This document shows positions 26,412 to 33,665 of a stretch of DNA of 64,000 bases, piece after piece. The DNA comes from Rhodococcus sp. W8901 (GTDB lineage Bacteria; Actinomycetota; Actinomycetes; Mycobacteriales; Mycobacteriaceae), in NCBI RefSeq assembly GCF_013348805.1, contig NZ_CP054690.1, positions 5,394,001 through 5,458,000 of the forward strand, read 5' to 3'. The position numbers and the translations under genes are program-made. The notes beneath the pieces are model-generated. The model searched no databases, was not told where the DNA came from, and saw only the letters and a list, made by a program, of their open reading frames with translations. Every line of letters begins with the position of its first letter. The stretch's first letter is position 1.

Positions 26412-27571
26412 TGCTCTCCCCCATGGACGACTACCCGGTGCACCAGATCGCCGAGCCGATCCGCCACGTCGGCACCTCCGACCGCAACTTCTACGACCGC
26501 TACTACTTCAACTGTCATCCCGGCCTCGACTACGACGGCGAACCGCTGTTCCTCATCATCGGGCTGGGCCAGTACCCCAATCTCGGTGTCACGGACGGCT
26601 TCGCGGTGCTCCGCCGCGGCAACGACCACATCGTCACCCGCGCATCGAAGGCACTCGGCTCCGATCGTATGGACGTCACGGTCGGACCGCTGCGCATCGA
26701 GGTGCTCAAGGGTCTGCACCGGCTGCGCGTCGTCCTCGAACCCACCGCGGAGGCGCCGGACCTGTCGTTCGACCTCGTCTTCGAGTCCGACGTGCCGGCC
26801 GCGTTGGAGGCGCGACACTTCCACCGCCAGCTCGAACGGGTCACGTTCGACACGCAGCGGTTCGTCCAGACCGGCACGTGGAGTGGCACTCTCACCGTCG
26901 ACGGCGAGACGATTCCGGTCACCCCCGACACGTGGCGAGGCAACCGCGACCGGTCGTGGGGTGTCCGTCCGGTCGGTGAGGCCGAGCCGCCGGGACGTCG
27001 CGCGGACCCGTCCCTCGCGGGCGATCAGAACTTCTTCTGGATCTACGCGATCATGCAGTTCGACGACTTCTCGATCGTCGCGATCATGCAGGAGGACCGG
27101 CAGGGCCGCCGCATCATCCAGGACGCCACCCGCGTGTGGAGGGATCGCACCCGCGAACCCGAGTGGCTCGGTCGTCCCGAGCACGACCTGACCTTCATCT
27201 CGGGAGGTCGCGAGATCGCCGCGGGCACCCTCGAGTTCCACCGCCCCGGTGGATACGGAAAGCCCGACGAGATCCTCACCGTCGCTTGCGAACCGGTACT
27301 CCCCCACTACCTCGGCGTGGGCACCGGCTACGGACTCGAACAGGACTGGCGCCATGGCATGTGGCAGGGCGAACTCGTCGTCCAGGGCCTGCACGAGAAG
27401 GTTGCCGACATCGAGCCGTGGAAGAAGATGTTCTGCCCGGTCGACAATCTGTCCCGGTTCACACTGAGCGAGAACGGCGAGACCATTGTGGGCTCCGGAC
27501 TTTTCGAGGTGGCGGTCATCGGACCCTGTGACCGCTACGGCTTCACCGGCGCCGGCGACGGCGCCCCCTGA
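26411..27571 (+). CDS. Conserved protein of unknown function, probable lipocalin-like beta-barrel (AttH/DUF7064-type)
   Basis: 386 residues, no signal peptide, no membrane segment. Beta-rich with two repeated halves; notable segments are YYFNCHPGLDYDGEPLFLIIGLGQYPNLGVTDGFAVL, the central RGNRDRSWGVRPVGE, and the C-terminal EQDWRHGMWQGELVVQGLHEK. Proteins of this shape are found beside acyl-CoA, terpenoid or steroid genes in actinomycetes and probably bind or isomerise a hydrophobic compound. Function is not established. Translationally coupled to the phosphotransferase and followed after 27 bp by a secreted phosphatase. Confidence 0.65.
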   Translation: MLSPMDDYPVHQIAEPIRHVGTSDRNFYDRYYFNCHPGLDYDGEPLFLIIGLGQYPNLGVTDGFAVLRRGNDHIVTRASKALGSDRMDVTVGPLRIEVLKGLHRLRVVLEPTAEAPDLSFDLVFESDVPAALEARHFHRQLERVTFDTQRFVQTGTWSGTLTVDGETIPVTPDTWRGNRDRSWGVRPVGEAEPPGRRADPSLAGDQNFFWIYAIMQFDDFSIVAIMQEDRQGRRIIQDATRVWRDRTREPEWLGRPEHDLTFISGGREIAAGTLEFHRPGGYGKPDEILTVACEPVLPHYLGVGTGYGLEQDWRHGMWQGELVVQGLHEKVADIEPWKKMFCPVDNLSRFTLSENGETIVGSGLFEVAVIGPCDRYGFTGAGDGAP

Positions 27572-27598
27572 TACACCCCACCACGAAAGGAACACGAG

Positions 27599-28552
27599 AT
27601 GAAGGTTGGTTCCAGCCGGTTACGCACGCGGACCGCCCGGTCCGCCACGGCACTGCTCCTCGCCGGAGGACTGTTCCTCTCCGGCAACACGATCGCCTCG
27701 GCACTGGATCTGGGCCAGCTGCCGATTCCCGAGGGCGCCCTCGGATCGCTCGGGACGGCGTCGTCCGACGTCCACCTGGCTCCGACGCCGCGCCTCGCAT
27801 CGGTTCCCAACTTCCGGGATGTCGCCGGAAACGAGGGTGGCGGCTACGAGGCCCTCGCCGGTCGCCACCTCAAGCGTGGCGTGCTCTACCGCGCCAACGC
27901 ACTCTCGTCCGCCAGCGAAGAAGATCTCGCGACCCTGTCGTCGCTGAACGTCACGCACATCTACGACCTCCGCGGTCAGTCCGAGATCTCCAATCCGATG
28001 GTCGGCGGCCCCGACAAGATTCCGGCGGGTGCCGATTACACACACATCCCCGTCGAGTTCGGGGACCTGATCACGCTCGCGCAGACGATCCAGTCGCCCG
28101 AGCAGGGCCGGCAGTTCATGGAGGACGCCAACCGCAGCTTCGTCACCGATCCTGCGCGGCGCGAGGGCTTCAAGCAGTTGCTGACGCAGATCGCCGAGAG
28201 TGACGGCCCGGTGCTCTTCCACTGCAGTGCCGGCAAGGACCGCACCGGCTGGATCGCCGCGCTCCTCCTGAGCATCTCGGGGGTTCCCGAGCAGGCCATC
28301 TTCGACGACTACCTGCTCAGCAACGAGTACCTGGCCGAGTCGAACACGGCGACGCTCGCCCAGATCCGGGGCGCCCTCGGCGAGCAGGCCGCGCTCAACC
28401 TCGAACCCGTCCTGGCCGTCGATCGGAGCTACCTCGAAGCCGGATTCGAGCAGATGCGCGCCGACTACGGCGGCCCGGTCTCCTATCTCGCCGATGGGCT
28501 CGGTCTCGAGCAGATGACCATCGCAAAGCTTGCGCGCAAGCTCGTCTTCTGA
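27599..28552 (+). CDS. Secreted tyrosine-protein phosphatase (PtpB-like)
   Basis: 317 residues. An N-terminal signal peptide (about 1-36, after RLRTRTARSA) is followed by an MptpB-type phosphatase domain starting at NFRDVAGNEGG. The P-loop is HCSAGKDRTGW, with catalytic Cys209 and Arg215. In Mycobacterium tuberculosis PtpB is secreted and dephosphorylates host phospholipids and proteins; in a soil relative the role is unknown. A good ribosome site (AAAGGAAC) precedes the ATG. It is 27 bp after the unknown protein and ends at a strong terminator, so it is probably the last gene of a three-gene operon. Confidence 0.92.
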   Translation: MKVGSSRLRTRTARSATALLLAGGLFLSGNTIASALDLGQLPIPEGALGSLGTASSDVHLAPTPRLASVPNFRDVAGNEGGGYEALAGRHLKRGVLYRANALSSASEEDLATLSSLNVTHIYDLRGQSEISNPMVGGPDKIPAGADYTHIPVEFGDLITLAQTIQSPEQGRQFMEDANRSFVTDPARREGFKQLLTQIAESDGPVLFHCSAGKDRTGWIAALLLSISGVPEQAIFDDYLLSNEYLAESNTATLAQIRGALGEQAALNLEPVLAVDRSYLEAGFEQMRADYGGPVSYLADGLGLEQMTIAKLARKLVF

Positions 28553-28568
28553 CGACTGCCCGCAATAC

Positions 28569-28606
28569 ACCCGGACGGTCCTGTCCCCGACCAGGACCGT
28601 CCGGGT
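28569..28606 (+). terminator. Rho-independent terminator after the tyrosine phosphatase
   Basis: A perfect 15-bp stem (left arm ACCCGGACGGTCCTG, right arm its complement at 28592-28606) with an 8-nt loop, followed by TCTTTCGTTT. It starts 17 bp after the stop codon. Confidence 0.9.
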
Positions 28607-28648
28607 TCTTTCGTTTCCCACTTGCCACCGACTCACGCCTCCGTTATT

Positions 28649-28668
28649 AATTAAGTGACTACTCAATT
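28649..28668. promoter_or_regulatory. Candidate TetR operator in AT-rich promoter
   Basis: AATTAAGT, 4 nt, then ACTCAATT: an inverted repeat with one mismatch, embedded in an unusually AT-rich stretch (about 28643-28678) that ends 16 bp before the TetR start codon. Position and shape fit autorepression by the regulator just downstream. Confidence 0.55.
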
Positions 28669-28693
28669 TATTAATTTCGACCCGGGAGCAAGC

Positions 28694-29296
28694 ATGCGAA
28701 CCGTCGACGAGGCCGCACGGCGGGCCAAACGGACCGAACTGCTCGACGCCGCGGCCCGGTGCTTCGCCGAGCGCGGCTATCACGCCACCCGCACCGCCGA
28801 CATCTGCGCGCTCGCGGGCATGAGCTCCGGAAACCTCTTCCACTACTTTCCGACCAAGCAGGCGGTGTTGCTGGCGCTGATCGAGCGCGACGGCACCGAG
28901 ACCGCGTCGGCGGTTGCGGAACTCGGCGCTTCGGACGATCCGTTCGGTGCGCTGCTGCTCTTGCTCGATGACGTCTGCCGTCTTGCCGCGGATTCCACGT
29001 ACTCCGGTTTGGCGCTGGAAATCTCGGCGCTCGCCCACCGAGACGACGATGTGGCGGTGCTGTTCAAGGCCAACGACCTGAGTTTCCGGAAGGCGCTCGA
29101 GGATCTGTTGGAACGTGCCGACGACGCGGGACAACTCGACACCGACCTCACAGCCGAGGATGCGTCGACCTGGATCGCAGCGCTCGTCGACGGCATGTTC
29201 GCCCGCGTCGCGGCCGATCCCGACTTCCAGCCGGAGACACAGTCCGCGGTGCTTCGGCGCATCGTCACACAACTCCTCCGAGGGGCGGCGTCGTGA
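28694..29296 (+). CDS. TetR-family transcriptional regulator
   Basis: 200 residues from the ATG at 28694, with GGGAG upstream; an ATG-like start 13 codons earlier falls in the operator-like sequence. HTH: RTELLDAAARCFAERGYHATRTADICALAGMSSGNLFHYFPTKQAVLLALIE. Its last four bases overlap the GTG of the DUF418 gene, so regulator and membrane protein form one operon. It likely represses its own operon through the AT-rich inverted repeat upstream. Ligand unknown. Confidence 0.92.
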   Translation: MRTVDEAARRAKRTELLDAAARCFAERGYHATRTADICALAGMSSGNLFHYFPTKQAVLLALIERDGTETASAVAELGASDDPFGALLLLLDDVCRLAADSTYSGLALEISALAHRDDDVAVLFKANDLSFRKALEDLLERADDAGQLDTDLTAEDASTWIAALVDGMFARVAADPDFQPETQSAVLRRIVTQLLRGAAS

Positions 29297-30516
29297 CCGG
29301 CACGACGTCGCGGGCCCCGGAGCATGCCCGACGTCTGCAGAACGTCGACGCGCTGCGCGGGTTCGCCCTGCTCGGCATCCTGGCCGTGAACGTCTGGGCC
29401 TTCGCCGACCCGTACTACGCATCGACGGAGACGAACCCCGGCTTCGACAGCGGGCTCGATCACGCCGTGCGGTTCGTGGTGTCGCTGCTGTTCGAGACCA
29501 AGTTCTACCTGCTGTTCTCCTTCTTGTTCGGGTACAGCTTCACCCTGCAGATGGCCGCCGCCGAGCGTGCGGGGCGTGAGTTCGTGCCGCGGATGCTGCG
29601 GCGGCAGACGGGGCTACTGGTCATCGGGCTCCTCCACGGCGCGTTCCTCTACTACGGCGAGATCCTCTCGACCTACGCCGTGCTGGGGCTCGTGCTGCTG
29701 GCGTGCCGGAACATATCCCCGTCGACCGCACTCCGGCTCGGCGCGGCGCTGATCGTCGGGTCGTCCGCCGTCTGGATGCTCCTCGGCCTCGCGCAACTGG
29801 CTGCGGGCGAGATCACCGGTTCGGCCGCGGGTGACGCGGCCGGGAAGCTCGCGGCGTTCCAGGGCGACGCGGCCGCGACGCTCGGGTTCCATTCGGGGCA
29901 TCTCACGGACACCCTCGGCGCACTCGCTGTGCTGCAGGCGCCGAGCGCGATGGCGATGTTCTTCTTCGGCTTCGCGGCCGGTCGCGTACGGATGTTCGCG
30001 AGCCCGGAGCGATACCGCTCCGCCGCCGATCGGGTCCTGCGCTTCGGACTCCCCTTCGGACTGATCGGTGCCGGAGCGTACGCACTCGCGGCCGCCTACG
30101 CACCGGGCGGTGGGCTCGAGACGGTGGCGTTCGGATTCGGGCAGCTGACGGCGCCGGCACTCACCGCCGCGTACGTGGTGGCCGCGATCCTGCTGTTCCG
30201 GACGTCTTTCGGTGGGCGCGTCGAGACGGCATTGGCCCCGATGGGCAGGATGGCGCTCACCAACTACCTGCTGCAGTCGCTCACACTGGGTGTGCTGTTC
30301 ACCGGCTACGGCTTCGGCTTGGTCGATCGGCTTCCGCCGGCGGCGGTGATCGCCGTCGTGCCGATCGTGTTCGCCGCCCAGATGATCGTCAGCCGACTGT
30401 GGCTGCGTGCGCACCCGTACGGCCCGGCGGAGTGGGCGCTGCGGGCCGCGACACTCGCGGCCGTCCCGCCGTGGCGCTCTCCTCGAACGACCCCGTCACC
30501 GAATGATCGGCGGTAG
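29293..30516 (+). CDS. DUF418 domain-containing membrane protein
   Basis: 407 residues from a GTG that overlaps the TetR stop. About ten membrane helices; N-terminal RLQNVDALRGFALLGILAVNVWAFADPYY and C-terminal GRMALTNYLLQSLTLGVLFTGYGFGL are diagnostic of DUF418/YeiB proteins. Related to acyltransferase-3-type membrane proteins, though the function of DUF418 is unproven. The coupled TetR regulator suggests that expression depends on a small-molecule signal, perhaps an exported or modified compound. Confidence 0.9.
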   Translation: MTGTTSRAPEHARRLQNVDALRGFALLGILAVNVWAFADPYYASTETNPGFDSGLDHAVRFVVSLLFETKFYLLFSFLFGYSFTLQMAAAERAGREFVPRMLRRQTGLLVIGLLHGAFLYYGEILSTYAVLGLVLLACRNISPSTALRLGAALIVGSSAVWMLLGLAQLAAGEITGSAAGDAAGKLAAFQGDAAATLGFHSGHLTDTLGALAVLQAPSAMAMFFFGFAAGRVRMFASPERYRSAADRVLRFGLPFGLIGAGAYALAAAYAPGGGLETVAFGFGQLTAPALTAAYVVAAILLFRTSFGGRVETALAPMGRMALTNYLLQSLTLGVLFTGYGFGLVDRLPPAAVIAVVPIVFAAQMIVSRLWLRAHPYGPAEWALRAATLAAVPPWRSPRTTPSPNDRR

Positions 30517-30586
30517 CGTCGAAGCCACGAAGAGCAGTTCCCGCGTCATCGATCGGCAGTATCCGCGACGACCCCAGGAGCATCCC

Positions 30587-30994
30587 GTGACCTCTCGACT
30601 CAACCCCTACATCAGCTTCGCCGGCAACGCGCGCGAGGCGATGGAGTTCTACAAGAGCGTGTTCGGCGGCACGCTGGACATGAGCACCTTCGGCGAGTTC
30701 GGCGCGCCGGGTGACAACGACAAGATCATGCACGCCATGCTCGAGACCGGCAGTGGCTTCACGATCATGGGAGCCGACACCCCGCCCGGCATGGAGTACA
30801 AGGCCGGCACCGACATGGCGGTGAGCCTCAGCGGCGACGACGCCGACGAACTGCGCGGCTACTGGGACGCGCTGTCGGGGTCCGGGACGGTCCAGGTTCC
30901 CCTCGAGAAGCAGATGTGGGGCGACGTGTTCGGCGCCTGCGCGGACCGCTTCGGCGTCTCCTGGATGGTCAACATCACGGAACCGCAGGGCTGA
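30587..30994 (+). CDS. VOC-superfamily protein (PhnB-like)
   Basis: 135 residues from a GTG with CAGGAG 6 nt upstream. PhnB-type glyoxalase-fold pattern: LNPYISFAGNAREAMEFYKSVFGGTLDMSTFGEFG, MHAMLETGSGFTIMGADTP, and DVFGACADRFGVSWMVNI. No metal triad typical of active dioxygenases is apparent, as usual for this branch, so biochemical role is uncertain. Stands alone between DUF418 and the mannose synthase. A second PhnB-like gene lies at 55926. Confidence 0.88.
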   Translation: MTSRLNPYISFAGNAREAMEFYKSVFGGTLDMSTFGEFGAPGDNDKIMHAMLETGSGFTIMGADTPPGMEYKAGTDMAVSLSGDDADELRGYWDALSGSGTVQVPLEKQMWGDVFGACADRFGVSWMVNITEPQG

Positions 30995-31088
30995 CCTGCA
31001 ACAAAAGTCCAGGTGAGTTGCCATCGCCTCCTTTCATGACCAGACTCGCCTTTGCCGAAGACGACTCCGTGATCATCAGGAAGGCACC

Positions 31089-31820
31089 ATGGACAGCAGT
31101 TCACCGAAGACGACGGTCGTTGTACCCACATACAACGAACGCGACAACCTCCCGAAGATCGTCGAGCGGTTGGCGGCGTTGGAGGTCCCGAACCTGCACC
31201 TGCTGGTCGTCGACGACAACTCCCCCGACGGCACCGGTGAGGTCGCCGAGAAGCTCGCGATCGACTCGCCGTTCCCCATCGGGGTGCTGCATCGCACCGA
31301 GAAGGACGGCCTGGGCCGCGCCTACGTCGCCGGCATGACCCGGGCGCTCGCCGAGGGCGCCGACATCGTCGTCCAGATGGACGCCGACCTGTCGCACCCG
31401 GCAGAGGTCATACCCACGATGATCCGCACCCTGACCACCACCGATGCGGCCGTCGTGCTCGGTTCGCGATACGTGGCGGGGGGTGCGGTCGCGAGCGACT
31501 GGCCGTGGCACCGCAAGGCGCTGTCGGCGTGGGCCAACTTCTACGTGAACGCGATCCTGCGACTGGGCGTGAAGGACGCGACCGCCGGGTTCAAGGCGTG
31601 GCACGCCCGCACCCTCGAAGCGATCGACGTCGCGGGAGTCCAGAGCAACGGTTACGCCTTCCAGGTGGAGATGAACTACCGGACCACCAGCCGCGGCATG
31701 AAGATCGCCGAGGTGCCGATCCGTTTCGAGGAGCGCATCGAGGGCGTGTCGAAGATGAGCCTGGCCGTGCAGCTCGAGTCGGCACTGGTGCCGTGGAAGC
31801 TGCGGTTCGGCAAGCGCTGA
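31089..31820 (+). CDS. ppm1: Polyprenol monophosphomannose synthase
   Basis: 243 residues, a GT2 glycosyltransferase of the DPM1 type. Visible: VVVPTYNERDNLPKIVERL, VVDDNSPDGTGEVAEKL, the metal-binding QMDADLSH, RKALSAWANFYVNAILRLGVKDATAGFKAW and ERIEGVSKMS. It transfers mannose from GDP-mannose to polyprenyl phosphate at the inner face of the membrane; the product feeds lipoarabinomannan and glycoprotein mannosylation in mycolata. Here it lacks the N-terminal acyltransferase (Lnt) domain that is fused to it in M. tuberculosis, so it is the soluble domain alone; no lnt gene is adjacent within the window. Confidence 0.93.
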   Translation: MDSSSPKTTVVVPTYNERDNLPKIVERLAALEVPNLHLLVVDDNSPDGTGEVAEKLAIDSPFPIGVLHRTEKDGLGRAYVAGMTRALAEGADIVVQMDADLSHPAEVIPTMIRTLTTTDAAVVLGSRYVAGGAVASDWPWHRKALSAWANFYVNAILRLGVKDATAGFKAWHARTLEAIDVAGVQSNGYAFQVEMNYRTTSRGMKIAEVPIRFEERIEGVSKMSLAVQLESALVPWKLRFGKR

Positions 31821-31864
31821 AAAATCACGGGCCTTCCCGGCCCGGATCTGCCACCATCGCAGGT

Positions 31865-33070
31865 ATGACGCTCGACTCCGCGATCACCGTCCGCACGGCC
31901 ACCGACCAGGACTGGCCGGCCCTCGAACTGCTGGACGCGGTGGCGTTCGGCTACCACCCGACCGATCCGGACCGCACCCTCACCCGCGCGCTGACGCGGA
32001 CCGAGGACGTCGTCGTCGCGACCGACAACGGCACCCCGATCGGGTTGGCGATGGATCTGCCGCTGGAGTTCACCGTGCCGGGCGGCGCCCAGGTGCCGGC
32101 GCGCGGCGTCACGTGGGTGTCGGTGGCGCCGACGCACCGTCGTCGCGGTGTCCTGCGGGCGCTGTTCGAGCACCTGCACCGCAACATCGCGGCCACCGGG
32201 ACCCCGCTCGCCGCGCTCACCGCCAGCGACGCCGGGATCTACGGCCGCTTCGGCTACGGACCGGCCACGGTGGCCGCCGACGTCACGATCGACCGGCGGT
32301 TCGCCGCGTTCCGTGCCGACGCCCCCGACCCGGGCGGTGTGACGCTGACGGACGCGCAGACGGCCGCCGAACGCCTGCCCGACATCTACGAGCGCTGGCG
32401 GCGGATCACGCCCGGTGCGCAGAACCGGCCGCAGGCCCAGTGGGACTACACCTTCGCCGACCCCGAGGTGTACCGCGACGGCGGATCGGCGCTGTTCTAC
32501 CTGACCCACCCGGACGGCTACGCGATGTTCCGTCGGCGCGGCAGCGACGACGACATGGTGGCAGCCGTGGAGGAGCTGGTCGCGGTCACCGCGGACGCGC
32601 ACGCGGCACTGTGGCGCGCGCTGTGCGGGCTGGACCTGATGAAGCGCATCGAGGTCACCCAGCACCCCGACGACGCGCTGCGACTGATGCTCACCGACTA
32701 CCGCCTGCCCCGCACCACCCGCCTCGCGGACGACCTGTGGCTGCGCATCATGGACGTTCCGGCCGCGCTCGAGGCCCGCTCGTACCAGGTGGACCTCGAC
32801 ACGGTGCTCGACGTCCGCGATCCCTATCTGGACTGCGGCGGCGTGTTCGCACTGACCGTCCGGGACGGCCGGGCCCAATGCCGCCGCACCGACGCGGCGC
32901 CGCGCATCTCGATGGACCTGGACGCGCTCGGCAGCCTGTACCTGGGCGCGCACCGGGCGCGGGGACTCGCGGCGGCGCACCGCATCACCGCCGCTTCCGA
33001 GCGCGATCTGGCACTGCTGGACCTGGCATTCGGGGCCGATCGCGCGGCGGTCCTCGGCTGGGGATTCTGA
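31865..33070 (+). CDS. eis: Eis-type GNAT N-acetyltransferase
   Basis: 401 residues with the full Eis layout: GNAT domain with V-A-P-T-H-RRRGVLRALFEHLH (acetyl-CoA loop, about 85-105), a second GNAT-like domain, and an SCP2-like C-terminal domain (ISMDLDALGSLYLGAHRARGLAAAH). It ends in the conserved aromatic carboxyl terminus (WGF) used as catalytic base. Mycobacterial Eis acetylates aminoglycosides and host or bacterial proteins at multiple amines. Starts 44 bp after the mannose synthase, probably the same transcript. Confidence 0.93.
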   Translation: MTLDSAITVRTATDQDWPALELLDAVAFGYHPTDPDRTLTRALTRTEDVVVATDNGTPIGLAMDLPLEFTVPGGAQVPARGVTWVSVAPTHRRRGVLRALFEHLHRNIAATGTPLAALTASDAGIYGRFGYGPATVAADVTIDRRFAAFRADAPDPGGVTLTDAQTAAERLPDIYERWRRITPGAQNRPQAQWDYTFADPEVYRDGGSALFYLTHPDGYAMFRRRGSDDDMVAAVEELVAVTADAHAALWRALCGLDLMKRIEVTQHPDDALRLMLTDYRLPRTTRLADDLWLRIMDVPAALEARSYQVDLDTVLDVRDPYLDCGGVFALTVRDGRAQCRRTDAAPRISMDLDALGSLYLGAHRARGLAAAHRITAASERDLALLDLAFGADRAAVLGWGF

Positions 33071-33091
33071 GTCCGCCGCGACCACCACGGC

Positions 33092-33108
33092 TCACCCGTT
33101 ACGGGTGA
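33092..33108. terminator. Small hairpin after the Eis-type gene
   Basis: TCACCCG, TTA loop, CGGGTGA: a perfect 7-bp stem 22 bp after the stop. It may be a weak terminator or an operator; no T-run follows. Confidence 0.4.
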
Positions 33109-33218
33109 ATCTCTCCGCGTCGGCGCTCGTTCGGCTCGCATGATGCCGACCGGTCGTCAGTCTGGTCGGGAACCTCGCACAGCTGGCCCCACATATCGTC
33201 GACACGAAGGGGATTCAC

Positions 33219-33455
33219 ATGAGTCTGTTCCGAAACTCCATGGCAGCAGCCGGATTCGCCGGCGCAGTGTGTCTCGCGTTCACACCCACCCCCGTGGGCG
33301 CGGACGGAACGTCCCCGATCCTCCTCGAGATCACCGAGCCCGATGGCGATCTGCGCACCCTCGATGAGCGGGGCGATCTGGGACAGGTGGGTTTCGAGGG
33401 CGAAATGACCGGTGTCGAAGAGGTGGAGCGTCGCGTCGGGCACATCGTGGTGTAG
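33219..33455 (+). CDS. Possible small secreted protein, antisense to a hydrolase remnant
   Basis: 78 residues with a strong ribosome site (GAAGGGG) before the ATG and a credible signal peptide (MSLFRNSMAAAGFAGAVCLAFTPTPVGA). The first 45 residues read naturally as a secreted protein. The remainder (from about TLDERGDLGQVGFEGE) is exactly antisense to a sequence encoding the end of an alpha/beta hydrolase. The present C-terminal half is therefore probably not ancestral: the gene may have been truncated by a rearrangement. Product unknown. Confidence 0.5.
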   Translation: MSLFRNSMAAAGFAGAVCLAFTPTPVGADGTSPILLEITEPDGDLRTLDERGDLGQVGFEGEMTGVEEVERRVGHIVV

Positions 33456-33467
33456 CACACGAGCCCT
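33357..33467 (-). pseudogene. Fragment of an alpha/beta hydrolase (C-terminal end only)
   Basis: Translation on the minus strand gives DVPDATLHLFDTGHFALETH followed by LSQIAPLIEG, the typical last 35 residues of alpha/beta hydrolases, including the catalytic-His region GHFALE. Nothing upstream on that strand continues the fold and the downstream frame is unrelated. It is therefore an isolated fragment, likely left after a deletion or rearrangement. Confidence 0.6.
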
Positions 33468-33470
33468 TGA

Positions 33471-33505
33471 ATCGATCACAACCGACTCCTCGAATTGTGA
33501 TTGAT
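33471..33505. repeat. Inverted repeat after the small secreted gene
   Basis: ATCGATCACAA and TTGTGATTGAT, 11-bp arms with one mismatch, separated by 13 nt. It begins 15 bp after the stop at 33455. It could end that transcript or mark a rearrangement boundary next to the hydrolase fragment. The half-site order is reversed relative to a CRP/GlxR site, so I do not call it one. Confidence 0.45.
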
Positions 33506-33602
33506 ACACAGACACGTTCAGGTCCAGCGACCGCGCCCTGGCGCGTCAACGAGGGTCGACGCCGGTGGTCCGTCCCGTGCCGAGGGGGCCGACGCAACCA
33601 GC

Positions 33603-33640
33603 ACGACGATCCGGCCGCGAGCGAGCGGCCGGATCGTCGT
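33603..33640. terminator. Strong hairpin at the end of the symporter operon
   Basis: A perfect 16-bp stem (ACGACGATCCGGCCGC with its complement) and a 6-nt loop, 25 bp beyond the stop codon of the minus-strand symporter gene. No T-run. Confidence 0.85.
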
Positions 33641-33665
33641 TGTGATGCTCGGGATTCGTGTCGGG

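Noticed and set aside
33471-33505. CRP/GlxR binding site
   Set aside because: The half-sites are in the opposite order (TCACA before TGTGA) and too far apart.
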